From assembly GCA_965197635.1 (NCBI GenBank), contig CBDANN010000005.1:186001-250000 (forward strand): a DNA stretch of 64,000 nt. Direction: 5' to 3'. Both the position numbers and the translations under genes were made by a program. Shown here piece by piece: positions 25,570 to 35,800 of this stretch. This DNA comes from Bin87 sp965197635 (GTDB taxonomy: Bacteria; Chloroflexota; Dehalococcoidia; Lucifugimonadales; UBA3495). Position 1 is the stretch's first letter. Each line of letters begins with the position of its first letter. The notes beneath the pieces were generated by a model. The model had not been told where the DNA came from and ran no database searches. It was given only the letters and a program-made list of their open reading frames with translations.

Positions 25570-27399
25570 CTACGGCGTAACCCCGAACTCCACTTCGGCC
25601 ACCTTGCGCCCGCTTTCGTACACGTACACCCAATAGCGACCCGGCGCCCAACTTCGTGGGGGCGTTGGCCCTACCGACAGCCACTGCGTTCCCCCGGATG
25701 ACAGTAATCGCACTGGCAGGGCCACATTGCGGCGCCCGGTGGTGAAACCGTCCTCAAAATACTCCACCACTTCCAAGGTTACATCCTGCGCGGAGTTAGC
25801 GGGTGGATAGGAATACTCCAGCGTCAGGTACACCCAACCGGGCGAACTGCCCGCCGAGAAACCGTGAACTGACGAACCGCCCTGGCTCAACGCGATATAG
25901 GCCTGATCGATCCGTCCGTTGATGGTGGGCAGGGTTGGGTCCGCCGGCGCTGGGTCGGGGGTCCCACTTATCTTCCGGCTGGCCTGCCCACGGTACCATT
26001 GGTCCCAGATATGCTCCAGCTCCGGTTGCATTGGCATACCCCCGGAGCGCAACCAGGCGACGCGAATATTAACCTCGGCGAACTCGCGCTGGGACGGATA
26101 GGAGGGATCCGCGGCCAACGCGCCGTAAAGTTCCCGCCAACCCTGCAGGAACCGGTCCTCGCCCAACTTAAGGTATAACGCCAGCATCAGGCGTTCGCCG
26201 AGGGCATAATTGCACTGCCACAGATCTGTGGGCGCCTGCCCAACTTGGGCATCTGATGGCAGCCGCTTTTCCAGGGCGGTCAAAGACGGCGCCGCCGCAC
26301 AGGGAGGGTTGGTCGTTTCTATCGGCGTGCCCTCGGCAATGTGTTGGGCGTAAGACGCCGCGAAGTCGGCCCCGCCTTCCGCGTACCAGGCCGGTTTGGC
26401 GTACAGGTAGTAGTGAGCAATCTCGTGAAAGATGGCGTGGGAAGCGAAGCCCGGCGTTTCGTTAGCGTCTATCGCAGTCTTCAAGGTTACGTGGGTCTGG
26501 TAATTGGTGCCGGCGGCCACACCGGCCACATAGTCGGTGACGTGTATGACGATAGCGGGTGTGGGGAACGGGGCGCCGAACATCTCCTCAAAGATCGGTA
26601 CTGCCGATTGGGCAACGCTCATTACCCGCGAACCGGCAGGAGCGTTCCCCGGCCTGATGATGGCAATAGGTACTGCGGCCCCGGCGGCGTTGGTCGTTCC
26701 GCCCAACTCCACGCTGAGCGCGTATGGGTTACGCACGATGTCGTCGAACTCAGGCGACAGAAAACTGGAGCGTTCGTAGAGCGCGGCCACGATAGCGGCC
26801 TCCGCGCCGGTCAACCCGTCGCGGAACCAGTCAGCGCGGGTCAGTTCCGCCAGGCGTTGCGGGCGATCCTGCGACATTCGTTCCAGAGACAACAGCGCGG
26901 GCAGGTCCAACGGCGTTAGTCGTTTCGCCAGGTGGTGCGAAGCCAGTAGTACCTCCAAAGTATCGGGTGCGTTGATGGCGATGTTGACCAAACGCTCCGC
27001 GCCGTTGAATTCGCCGGTGTTTTGCAACCCGTCGGAGATCCAGGCGACGCTGCTGATACGCGCCACGGAGACCGGATTGGTCTGCTTGGCGTATTCCCAA
27101 TTGCGTACCTGGTCCAGGTTATACGCAGCTGTTGTGGATGCAACGGCGGACGCCGTTACCCCGGTCGGTGGGGGCGCGGGCGTGTCCGTTGGCGGCGGCG
27201 CAGTCGTGCGGGCCGACGCGCGTGTGGGCGACGGCGTTCCGGTTGCTTGAGCGACGGTTACCCGGGCCAGAGCGGCGTCAATCGTAGCCTGCAGGTCCGG
27301 CGCGAGATCCTCCGGCTCTTCTGGGTCTTTAAACAAGCAACCGACGATCGTCGTAGCCACCAACAGTATGAGAAAAAGAATTGAAAACATGTATCGCAT
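25570..27399 (-). CDS. Lipoprotein with gluzincin-type metallopeptidase motif
   Basis: A 609-residue exported lipoprotein (lipobox TIVGC, Cys21) with a low-complexity Thr/Pro/Ala linker (residues 50-90). Near the middle it carries HEIAHYYLYAKPAWYAEGGAD: His325-Glu326 and His329 as zinc ligands plus catalytic base, and Glu341 as a likely third ligand, the pattern of gluzincin peptidases. The C-terminal third contains two beta-sandwich-like segments (VYLTLEYSYPP, SWAPGRYWVYVYESGRKV) that may bind substrate. It is probably a surface peptidase; specificity unknown. Monocistronic by spacing. Confidence 0.72.
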   Translation of the reverse strand: MRYMFSILFLILLVATTIVGCLFKDPEEPEDLAPDLQATIDAALARVTVAQATGTPSPTRASARTTAPPPTDTPAPPPTGVTASAVASTTAAYNLDQVRNWEYAKQTNPVSVARISSVAWISDGLQNTGEFNGAERLVNIAINAPDTLEVLLASHHLAKRLTPLDLPALLSLERMSQDRPQRLAELTRADWFRDGLTGAEAAIVAALYERSSFLSPEFDDIVRNPYALSVELGGTTNAAGAAVPIAIIRPGNAPAGSRVMSVAQSAVPIFEEMFGAPFPTPAIVIHVTDYVAGVAAGTNYQTHVTLKTAIDANETPGFASHAIFHEIAHYYLYAKPAWYAEGGADFAASYAQHIAEGTPIETTNPPCAAAPSLTALEKRLPSDAQVGQAPTDLWQCNYALGERLMLALYLKLGEDRFLQGWRELYGALAADPSYPSQREFAEVNIRVAWLRSGGMPMQPELEHIWDQWYRGQASRKISGTPDPAPADPTLPTINGRIDQAYIALSQGGSSVHGFSAGSSPGWVYLTLEYSYPPANSAQDVTLEVVEYFEDGFTTGRRNVALPVRLLSSGGTQWLSVGPTPPRSWAPGRYWVYVYESGRKVAEVEFGVTP

Positions 27400-27493
27400 A
27401 TACGTCTAGTATAGGGGCAAAGGCAACCGTGCGCTATAATACCGCGTACAAACTCGTCGCATTTATGACACCTTGGTAGAGAGGAGCAGGACA

Positions 27494-28246
27494 ATGGGCA
27501 AGCTGGATGGCAGAGTGGCGCTGATTACCGGGTCGGGACGCAACATAGGTCGGGCTACCGCTCTGATGATGGCTGCTGAGGGCGCCAACATCGTGGTCAA
27601 CGCCCGCAGCAATCGAGACGAAGCTGAGGCGACCGCTGCTGCCGTGGAGGAACTGGGCGTGAAGGCGCTACCCGTCCTGGCCGACGTGTCTCAAAAAGAC
27701 CAGGTGGACGCCATGATCGACGCCGCCATGTCCGCTTTCGGCCACGTTGACATCCTGGTGAACAATGCCGCCATACGTCCCCATAAGCCCTTTACCGAGC
27801 TGACGCTGGAGGATTGGGAATACGTGCGGGGCGTGATCCTGGACGGCTCCTTCTACACCGTCAAAGGCGTCATCCAGCAGATGGTGGACAACAACTTCGG
27901 GCGCATCGTGTTCCTCACCGGCGACGGCGCCTTTCGGGGCAGCGCGCTTCGGGCCCACGTATCGGCGGCCAAGATGGGCATGGTGGGCATGGCCCGCAGC
28001 CTGGCGTCCGAGTTCGCCCCCCACAACATCCGGGTCAACGTGGTATCACCCGGCAGCATCGACACCAGCCGCGCCAACCCGGAGTGGTACGCCGGCCGCG
28101 TCCCAGACCAAAGCGGCATCCCCCTGGGGCGTCAGGGCAAGCCCGATGAGATTGCGGCCACGGTCACCTTCCTCTGCACCGACGATGGAGGGTTCATCAC
28201 CGGCCAAACGCTGCACGTGAACGGTGGGCAGGGGTATTTTGGGTGA
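27494..28246 (+). CDS. SDR family protein lacking the catalytic Ser/Tyr
   Basis: A 250-residue short-chain dehydrogenase/reductase. The cofactor motif TGSGRNIG (12-19), the NNAA-type strand (VNNAAI, 90-94) and the C-terminal GGFITGQTLHVNGGQGYFG are typical. The active-site tetrad is not: at the YxxxK position the sequence is AHVSAAK, so Tyr is Val156 with Lys160 kept, and the Ser position is Gly143 (LTGDGAF). The start at ATG 27494 has GAGGAG 8 bases upstream. It may have lost dehydrogenase chemistry, or use a shifted residue such as His155 or Thr142. It converges with the TOPRIM gene 10 bp away. Confidence 0.88.
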   Translation: MGKLDGRVALITGSGRNIGRATALMMAAEGANIVVNARSNRDEAEATAAAVEELGVKALPVLADVSQKDQVDAMIDAAMSAFGHVDILVNNAAIRPHKPFTELTLEDWEYVRGVILDGSFYTVKGVIQQMVDNNFGRIVFLTGDGAFRGSALRAHVSAAKMGMVGMARSLASEFAPHNIRVNVVSPGSIDTSRANPEWYAGRVPDQSGIPLGRQGKPDEIAATVTFLCTDDGGFITGQTLHVNGGQGYFG

Positions 28247-28256
28247 GGGAGTATCG

Positions 28257-28940
28257 CTAACTCACGGCGTCCAGCATATCCAGGAATTGGTGGACGTCGG
28301 CGAACGCCGGGCTGTCCCAAGGGATGATGCCGGCCATTATCGCCTGCCCTGGCATCAGAGTAGGATCTTCCTGATGCGATGCAAGGAAGGCTCTGAGTCG
28401 AAATTTTCGTTCAAACTTAGGAGACAGTCCGATCGACTTCAGGCAGTCTAGGTACACGTCAGCGCAAGGCAGTGCGTGCGCTCCACAAACCGCCTCTAAA
28501 CACAAAGTCTCGAGATCTCCGTTCGAGCAATTGTTCGGCATCACGTAGGTCACTACGCTGATAGTTTCACCTCCCGCAAAACTTCCTTCCACATTTTCAG
28601 CCGGGGTGCCGGGAACCGGCAATCCGGCGTGTTGTAGCGCCCCTCGTAAGCTCTGAAATGCGGAGCCGTAGCTATCGTCGGCATCCCTTACGATGCCGAT
28701 TGCCTGCACGGACGATTGGGCCCTAACCAGAGCGGGCACAATGACATCGGATAAGAACGTGCTCAATTTGTCTGATTGAGCGAACGGTACGATCTGCACG
28801 TCGCAATCTGCTATGTCATGGATCCTGCGACGCCGCTCGATCAATCGCCGGAAAAACCAATAATCATCACCACCTTCGACGAGCAAAAGTCGCGGTTTTT
28901 CGATGCGGAAATTGCGTCGGTTTTGTCCGGTGGAAACCAT
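28257..28940 (-). CDS. TOPRIM-domain (DUF3226/DUF4435-like) putative nuclease
   Basis: A 227-residue protein of the DUF3226/OLD-like TOPRIM group. The metal-binding acidic residues are visible as Glu22 in LLLVEGGDDYWFF and the DxD pair Asp86/Asp88 in IGIVRDADDSYG. The ATG at 28940 overlaps the ATPase stop codon by one base (TGATG), so translation is coupled to the ATPase; a GTG 15 bases upstream is the weaker alternative. ATPase plus TOPRIM pairs of this layout occur in anti-phage systems such as PARIS and OLD/Gabija relatives. The exact system cannot be named from sequence alone. Confidence 0.75.
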   Translation of the reverse strand: MVSTGQNRRNFRIEKPRLLLVEGGDDYWFFRRLIERRRRIHDIADCDVQIVPFAQSDKLSTFLSDVIVPALVRAQSSVQAIGIVRDADDSYGSAFQSLRGALQHAGLPVPGTPAENVEGSFAGGETISVVTYVMPNNCSNGDLETLCLEAVCGAHALPCADVYLDCLKSIGLSPKFERKFRLRAFLASHQEDPTLMPGQAIMAGIIPWDSPAFADVHQFLDMLDAVS

Positions 28941-30004
28941 CAGCGCAGTTCCCACAAGTATTCGATGTTAGTCTCTATTGCATCTTTGTTGTACGTTTGA
29001 GATTTCACCTGCTCATCGCGTTTGTACAGATGATGTAGATGCAACTCGTCAGATTCCAATGCATTGAAGGCATTGTTTGCCGCCACTATGCACTCGTAGC
29101 TGTGCGTCGTGGCGAAAATTTGCACATTGAATTGCTGTGAAAATCGAATGATGGCCTCCCAAACGTTTTGCATCACGGAATAATGGATGCCATTTTCGAT
29201 TTCATCAATGCATATGGTACCGTTCCTTGGTTCAAGAAAAGACAGAGCCAAGTTTAGCAACCTTCGAAATCCGTCGCCCATTAGCGAAACTGGGATGATT
29301 CGTCCAACGCCCATGTCACCGTAGATGTGGACAGTACCATCTGACCTTGGAACTGCCGTTAACCTACGCAACCGCGGTTCCATGAGTCGGAGAACCTCTT
29401 GCACACTTTCAGTCTGGCCCGAGATTTCTACTTGACCGAACATCACGGATAATTCGCGATTAGTCGGCGAGCGTCCGGCCGGGATCAAAACGCATGGACC
29501 AAGATATGGACTGGGCAATTCTCCCTTGGTCCGCAAGCGATAGCGGGATCTATTGCGCTCGTCATCTAAGTCTTCATCTCTCCATACACGTACCTTGAAA
29601 GTCGTGGCAGTTTCTGAACCTCCATACGCGAACTCTACTTCACCGTCGGGTTTGTCGCTGTGTATGTTCAAAGATGTTTCAAAAGTAGATGGCAACGGTA
29701 GTGGAAGTTGACCTCCCATGCCAGTTGACCAAGCGCCCTTGGCGAAAGTTTTGATAGTCAAACCAGTTTGGTATCCTCGAAATAGGTCGGCAAAGAGTTC
29801 ATCAGAATCCGCATTAGAAATCCCTCGCCAAAATCCTAACCTTTGGGCCAATCGTGGATTGGTCAAATTGTGCAGCCAAAGTGCCTCCAGCAGCGCTGTC
29901 TTGCCGGCGTTGTTTTGGCCCGCGATCAAGTTGACGCGGGCCAAGGGTTCCACCGTCAGTTGGTCGAACAGACGGAAGTTTTCGATGCTGAACGAAGTGT
30001 ACAT
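28940..30004 (-). CDS. AAA family ATPase (AAA_15/AAA_21, SMC/OLD-like)
   Basis: A 354-residue ABC-type AAA ATPase. In order: Walker A AGQNNAGKTALLEAL (28-42), a signature-like segment SLMGDGFRRLL (240-250), Walker B TICIDEIENG (263-272) and the switch ATTHSYECI (298-306). Between about 60 and 210 lies a beta-rich and helical insert rather than a long coiled coil. It is the first gene of a two-gene unit with the TOPRIM protein and likely senses or gates that nuclease. It is flanked by ordinary metabolic genes, without an integrase nearby. Its codon use looks more AT-rich than that of its neighbours, consistent with acquisition. Confidence 0.85.
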   Translation of the reverse strand: MYTSFSIENFRLFDQLTVEPLARVNLIAGQNNAGKTALLEALWLHNLTNPRLAQRLGFWRGISNADSDELFADLFRGYQTGLTIKTFAKGAWSTGMGGQLPLPLPSTFETSLNIHSDKPDGEVEFAYGGSETATTFKVRVWRDEDLDDERNRSRYRLRTKGELPSPYLGPCVLIPAGRSPTNRELSVMFGQVEISGQTESVQEVLRLMEPRLRRLTAVPRSDGTVHIYGDMGVGRIIPVSLMGDGFRRLLNLALSFLEPRNGTICIDEIENGIHYSVMQNVWEAIIRFSQQFNVQIFATTHSYECIVAANNAFNALESDELHLHHLYKRDEQVKSQTYNKDAIETNIEYLWELR

Positions 30005-30019
30005 AATTGCACCTCACGG

Positions 30020-30709
30020 CTACGCCGGCCGCACCCGCATCTCCCGCAGGTCGTCGGCGATAATCAGCTCCGCCTCCGTCTGCTCCTGAATATCCTCGGG
30101 CGACCAGCCGGGGGCGTACTCCCGTAGCACGAACCCCGCCTCGGTAATCTCGAACAGGCCCAAATCCGTCGCCAGCAGCTTGACCACGCCCGGCGCGGTG
30201 ATGGGCAAAGTGCAGTGCTGGAGCACCCTTGTCGCGCCGTTCCGCTGGTTGTGCTCCATGGCGATGAACACCCGCTTGGCGCAGGCCGCCAGGTCCATGG
30301 CTCCGCCGATGCCGCCGCCTTTGCGCACCGGGATGCGCCAGTTGGCGAAGTCGCCATTCTCGGATACCTCGTAGGCGCCCATCACGGTCACGTCCACCAT
30401 ACCCTTGCGGATGAGGCCGAAGGAGTCGGCGTGATGCACGATGGCCATGCCGGGCAGCGCCACCACATTCTGGCCGCCGGCGTTGACCAGATGCCGGTCT
30501 TCCTCACCGGCCGGCGCCAGGGGGCCGTAACCAATTACGCCGTTCTCCGAGTGGAAGATAATCTCCTTGTCCGGCTCGCACTCCAGGTAGTTGGAGCACA
30601 GCGTGGGCATCCCAACGCCCAAGTTCACAATCCAGCCGTCCTGAAACTCCATCGCCAGGCGGTCGCACATAGTCTGTCGGGAAAGGCGGGGCTTGTCAGC
30701 GGTAGTCAT
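30020..30709 (-). CDS. 3-oxoacid CoA-transferase subunit B
   Basis: The 229-residue beta subunit of a class I CoA-transferase (AtoA/ScoB-like). The catalytic glutamate is Glu55 in FHSENGVIGYG, which forms the enzyme-CoA thioester. Other family marks are GVGMPTLCSNYL and RKGGGIGGAMDLAACAKRV. It lies 23 bp downstream of the alpha subunit gene in the same direction, the usual order. It moves CoA between succinyl- or acyl-CoA and an oxo- or hydroxyacid; the exact acid is not readable from motifs. Confidence 0.93.
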   Translation of the reverse strand: MTTADKPRLSRQTMCDRLAMEFQDGWIVNLGVGMPTLCSNYLECEPDKEIIFHSENGVIGYGPLAPAGEEDRHLVNAGGQNVVALPGMAIVHHADSFGLIRKGMVDVTVMGAYEVSENGDFANWRIPVRKGGGIGGAMDLAACAKRVFIAMEHNQRNGATRVLQHCTLPITAPGVVKLLATDLGLFEITEAGFVLREYAPGWSPEDIQEQTEAELIIADDLREMRVRPA

Positions 30710-30732
30710 ATCTACTCTCCTGTCAATCAGTG

Positions 30733-31431
30733 TCAGTCCCAGTCCCCATCCGGCGGAATTTTCACCAGACGGTCAACGTAAACGCCCGGCACGTGGACGG
30801 AGTCGGGGTCAATCTCTCCCGGTTCCACGATACTGTCTTCAACCTCGACGACGGTGATGTCGGCGGCCATGGCCATGATGGGATTGAAGTTGCGCTGGGT
30901 CAGGCGAAACTGCAGGTTACCAAAGGTATCGGCGCGGTAGGCCCGTATCAGGGCGAAATCGGCCGGCAGGGGGTACTCCAGCACGTAGGTGCGCCCGTTG
31001 ATTTCCCGATGCTCTTTGCCCTCGGCAAGCTCCGTTCCCACGCTGGCCGGAGTGTAGAACGCCCCGATGCCGGCGGCGGCGGCGCGCATCCGCTCGGCCA
31101 GCGTGCCCTGAGGCACCAGCTCGGCGTCCAGCTCCCCGTCGTTGTACATCTGCACGAAGGGCGTGATCTGCGACGGATGCGTGGGCGCGGTGAAGGCGCA
31201 AATCATCTTCTTGACCTGGCCGGCCTCAATGAGGGTGCCCACGTCCACCTTTTCGTCCATACTGCCGGCGTTGTTGGAGATGCCGGTAAGGTCCTTCACG
31301 CCCAGCCGATGAACGGCGGCCAGCAGGTTGCGAGCCAACCCGACGTTGCCGAAGCCGGGCGACATGAACGTCATTCCATCCTTCATGTCGGCCACGGCGG
31401 AATCGAAATCCGAATAAACTTTGTTTTTCAT
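30733..31431 (-). CDS. 3-oxoacid CoA-transferase subunit A
   Basis: The 232-residue alpha subunit of a class I CoA-transferase (AtoD/ScoA-like). Typical segments are GMTFMSPGFGNVGLARNLL, DLTGISNNAGSMD and YVLEYPLPADFALIRAYRAD-TFGN. The start at ATG 31431 has GGGAG upstream and gives family length; the further upstream in-frame codon adds 20 unrelated residues. It forms an operon with the beta subunit. Confidence 0.92.
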   Translation of the reverse strand: MKNKVYSDFDSAVADMKDGMTFMSPGFGNVGLARNLLAAVHRLGVKDLTGISNNAGSMDEKVDVGTLIEAGQVKKMICAFTAPTHPSQITPFVQMYNDGELDAELVPQGTLAERMRAAAAGIGAFYTPASVGTELAEGKEHREINGRTYVLEYPLPADFALIRAYRADTFGNLQFRLTQRNFNPIMAMAADITVVEVEDSIVEPGEIDPDSVHVPGVYVDRLVKIPPDGDWD

Positions 31432-31650
31432 GTGGGATTGACTCCCAGTTGGGTTTCGCCGACGTTGCAGCCGGCTGCGCTCATTATACAAGCAACCGTG
31501 ACGCTGACAATCCGTCGCAATACGCGAGCCTGTGTCCCACGTTAAAGTGCGCGGTTACGTTGCAGCGCTACGATTGCGAGCATGGTCCAGTTTATCGGGA
31601 CTACTGTCCGTAGAAGCATCGCGTTGGCGCTCCTACAGGGGCTTTCGGTT

Positions 31651-31757
31651 GTCATTGCGAGGAGCGTAGCGACGTGGCAATCTCGTAGCAATGCAGGAGT
31701 ATTCGCCCAACCAGACCAACCGAACCAACCAGATTGCCACGCTGCGCTCGCAATGAC
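31651..31757. repeat. Imperfect inverted repeat of a dispersed element
   Basis: The left arm (31651-31684) reads gtcattgcgaggagcgtag and onward; the right arm (31731-31757) is agattgccacgctgcgctcg and onward; outer ctttcggtt/aaccgaaag arms extend the pairing to about 31641-31777. The gene-free stretch 31432-31920 holds this element and nothing else recognisable. The first half of the same arm reappears at the right window edge (63985-64000), so the element is dispersed. Confidence 0.7.
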
Positions 31758-31920
31758 AGCGGGAAAACCGAAAGACCCTGGACGCTCATAAAGGTTGAGA
31801 TTCCTCACGCTGCGTCCTGATACAATGGTGAATACCAGTACTACTCATAAAACAACGCTTACGTCCCCATTTGCCGGTTTCAGGTTCTTGAAATTGCCCC
31901 TTCGTATATCGGGCGGACGC

Positions 31921-32793
31921 GTGGTAACAGACGCAAAACGGTTCCTTCTCGTCGCGGCCTTAGCCATGCTGGTGAGCTCGGCGACGGCGGGTTGCGGTCC
32001 GGCCGCTGCCCCGACCAACGAAACCATACCCATACCTGCGGCGGACGCTCCGGAAATCTTGACGAACTCGGGCTCCCCATCCGGTTCAACACCGTTTCCG
32101 GTGGTCACCCCGAACCCGAGCCCTACTCCCTACCACGCCGATGAACCCCTGGAGATCGTGCCGGGGAGTGATGCCCAGCAAGCCAAGCCCTTTTCCGGGT
32201 CTGTGAAGCCAGCGGTCCAGCCGGCCCGTACCGGTAATGAAAAGGTTTTCAGGAGCAGCAAACCTTCGGACGGGCTCACCGTGGGCGCGCCGGGGCAGGA
32301 GGGCGTGGTCATTTCCGGCGGCCAAACCGTTTCGCATCAAGAGCGGCGTTACACCTGGCAGGACGGCGACCGCACCCTGACCGTACTGCTCCAACCGGAC
32401 CTGACGGTAGAGGATACGGTCGACGTCCGCTCCTCTCAAGGCGTCCTGGCCGAAACCCCCGGGGGGAGCATTGTGGAGCGAGGCAGCAGCGCCGCCATCG
32501 CTCCAGACGGCGGGCCTCCCGTGTTCCGTTCTCCCTCCGGTACGCTGATGACGCTGCCGGGCGGCGTCCTGCTAGTGCTGGATGAAGCTTGGGACCAATC
32601 ACAGACCACATCCTTCTTCGCGGGTAACAGAATAGACCCCGACCGGGTATCCGAATTGGAGTATGCCACCAACGGGTATTTTGTGGAAACGCAGCCCGGT
32701 TTCCCTTCCCTGGAGCTGGCCAACTCCCTGGCAGCCCAGGAGGGTGTGGAGGTATCCAGCCCCAACTGGTGGCGGGAGGTTATCGCCAAGTAG
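31921..32793 (+). CDS. Lipoprotein resembling a subtilase N-terminal prodomain
   Basis: A 290-residue exported protein. Started at GTG 31921 it has a good lipoprotein signal (lipobox ATAGC, Cys25); ATG 31825 would add 32 residues before it, so the start is uncertain. A Pro/Ser/Thr linker follows. The C-terminal 40 residues (ATNGYFVETQPGFPSLELAN, then AQEGVEVSSPNW) look like the end of a bacterial subtilisin propeptide, which normally precedes the catalytic domain. The gene ends 71 bp before the subtilase gene, so it may act as a separate chaperone or inhibitor for it. Confidence 0.65.
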   Translation: MVTDAKRFLLVAALAMLVSSATAGCGPAAAPTNETIPIPAADAPEILTNSGSPSGSTPFPVVTPNPSPTPYHADEPLEIVPGSDAQQAKPFSGSVKPAVQPARTGNEKVFRSSKPSDGLTVGAPGQEGVVISGGQTVSHQERRYTWQDGDRTLTVLLQPDLTVEDTVDVRSSQGVLAETPGGSIVERGSSAAIAPDGGPPVFRSPSGTLMTLPGGVLLVLDEAWDQSQTTSFFAGNRIDPDRVSELEYATNGYFVETQPGFPSLELANSLAAQEGVEVSSPNWWREVIAK

Positions 32794-32864
32794 GGCGCTG
32801 CCGGCGGTTGGATGGCACCACGGCCGCCGGGGGACAGGCGCCACGCGGCGGGTTCGGTTGGCCC

Positions 32865-35800
32865 ATGAGCAGAAATTGGTCTTCTTCGGTCCGTGTCCTG
32901 GCGGCAGGAATTTGTGCCCTGCTGTGCCTGCTGGCGGCCCCTATGGACGTGGGGGCTCAGGATGTCCCCGGCGCTCCCACCATCGACGACGTGATTTCCA
33001 GGGCCGGCTGGCTATTGGTGTTATGGGACGCGCCGACTGACGACGGAGGATCGGATGTTACGGCTTACGACCTGCGCTATATCGAAACCGACGCCGCCGA
33101 TAAAGCCGACGCCAATTGGGAGGAGAAGGAGGATATCTGGACCACCGGCGACGGTGGATTCCGCTACGCTCTGAGGGACCTCATCAACGACACGGAGTAC
33201 GACGTGCAGGTGCGTGCGGTCAACGCCGACGGCGACGGCGACTGGTCGGCAACGGTTACCGGAAAACCTGAGAGGTCTGAAAAAACCACCGCCACCATAA
33301 TATCCGTGCGTGGGGACGACGGCGCCCTCGCCGTGTTCTGGCAAACGCCCACCACACTGGTAAGCCTGCCTACAACCCTGGGTTTCGATATCCAGTACAG
33401 GCCCAGCGGCGGTAGCTGGAGTATGCTGGAAGACATCTGGAAATATGGAACCAGACGGCAACACGGTATCACCGGCCTGACCAACGGCACCCAGTATGAC
33501 GTGCAGGTGCGCGCGGTGGACTCCTATGGCGACGGCGCCTGGTCCGACACCCTCAGCGCGACGCCTGCTGAAGTGGGTGGCAGCCTAGCCGACGCCACGG
33601 TCCTGACCTTGGAAACTGAGTCCGGCCAGATCCATCCCCTCGGCAGCAACTATTTTTGGGGGAAGATCGAATCCGCCGGCGACGAAGATTACTTCAAGAT
33701 CGAGCTGACCGAAACTCACATACCGTCCAGCGTGTCCATTGGCTTCTGGTTTTACACCCTCGGCGAACTCGATACCGTCGGCCGATTGCTTGACAGCAAC
33801 GGCGAGATTATTGAAATCGATGACTACGGCGCCGTGTTGCCAGATCCGGAGAACTTCTTCATGTGGGAGTCCCTGGAGGCCGGCGCCTACTACCTCAAAG
33901 TTACGGGTTACGGTTCCAATATGGGCGATTACGTGCTGCGAGTGCGTACATTCCAAGATACGCGATGCATTTCCAGTTCAGTCGTTTTACCGTTGGATGG
34001 GTTCGCCAGCGGTATGCTGGATCCCGAAGACGACACCGATTGCTTCAAGTTGGAACTGTCTGAGCAAACCGACGTTGTCCTCCGTGGTTCCGGATTTCCC
34101 GACACGGTGGGGGAACTGTTGAACAGCGGCGGTGGGCGGATTGCCGAGAACGACGACGGCCTCCTCGTGCCCGGCGCGAGGAATTTCCTGATTCGCCGTG
34201 ACCTGTCCGCCGGCAGCTACTTTCTCAAGGTCAGGAGTTGGCGGGGACTTAGCGACGGGCCGTTTTCCGTGTATGCCTCCGAGGCCGGCGAGCCCGGCAG
34301 TACCAGGACCGACGCGCTCCCCTTGACCCTCGGCATGGCGGCTGGTGGAAACATAACCTCCGCGACAGACCAAGACTACTTCAGCATCACCGTAGACCGA
34401 GATACCTACGTGCGAATATGGTCGGCTCGGAACGATGGCAGCGTCGATACGGACGCAGAGTTGCTGGACAACAACGGCAATGCAGTCACCGACCTCGATT
34501 TCGCTGGAGATTTTTCCGGCGCCATAGGCTTCGGCATCGAACACGAACTCATGGCCGGCACGTACTTCGTCAAAGTGACTGGGGACTCTGGCGCGGGGAA
34601 GTACACCATCCGGGCCACTGAAGATGTCATCTACCAGGACTTCGTTGATGATTGCTCCGGCATCACCTCCACCATTGGGGACGAATTTGCCGGCTGCCAG
34701 TGGAACCTGAAAAATACCGGTCAGTTCCCCGCCGGAGCCGGGCGAGACATCAATGTCGAGGCTGTCTGGAATGACTACGATGGCACAGGCGTCAACGTCG
34801 TGGTGGTCGACGACGGGATGCACCACCAGCACGAGGATCTGACGGAAAACGTCGATACGAGCAAGAACCACAACTACGATCCTGATCTGACTGACATCTA
34901 CAGCCCCGGCGACACCCACGGCACGGCAGTTGCCGGCATCATCGCCGCCCGGGACAACGACATTGGAACTCGGGGCGTGGCCCCCCGGGCTACCATCTAC
35001 GGCTACAACTACCTGGTGGAACAATCGAACGCCAACGAAGCCAACGCCATGTCCCGAAACGCCGAAACCACGGCCGTATCCAACAACAGCTGGGGTCCCG
35101 ATGATAGCGCGGGCCCCGAACCAGTGACCGACTTGTGGGAAAGGGCGGTGCGCGACGGAGTAACCTCGGGTTACGGAGGCAAGGGAGTTGTCTATGTTTG
35201 GGCCGCCGGCAACGGCGCCCAGGAAGGCGACTACTCCAACCTGGACGAGTACAACAGCTTCTACGCCATAACCTCCGTCTGCGCCGTGAACCACGACGAC
35301 GAAAGGACGTCATATTCGGAACCGGGAGCAAACCTCTGGGTATGCGCCCCTTCCAGCGACCGCGCCAGCAAGGCGCCTGGCATCACCACCACCGCCAACG
35401 GCAACCGGTACCGAGACGATTTCGGAGGCACCAGCGCCGCCGCTCCCACCGTCGCCGGCGTGGTCGCTCTGATGCGCGACGCTAACGAGAACCTCACCTG
35501 GCGGGACGTGAAGCTAATCCTGGCGGCCTCGGCCCGCCAGAACGATAGCAGCAACACCGGCTGGGAACCGGGCGCCCTCAAATACGGCGCCTCCGGCAGC
35601 TACAAGTTCAACCACGAATACGGCTTCGGCGTGGTGGATGCCCAGGCGGCGGTGAACTTGGCAAAGGCTTGGACGAACGTTCCCGTCCTCCGCGAAATCT
35701 CCGCCAGCTCGGGGAACATCAACCTGTCGATTCCCGATGCAGTACCCATGGAACCACTGTCCACGGCCACGAGCAATCTCACGCTCGATTCCCGTGTGGA

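Noticed and set aside
33987..35294. 435-codon minus-strand frame inside the subtilase gene
   Set aside because: It lies fully opposite the S8 domain, which has clear catalytic motifs; composition is typical of an antisense shadow.
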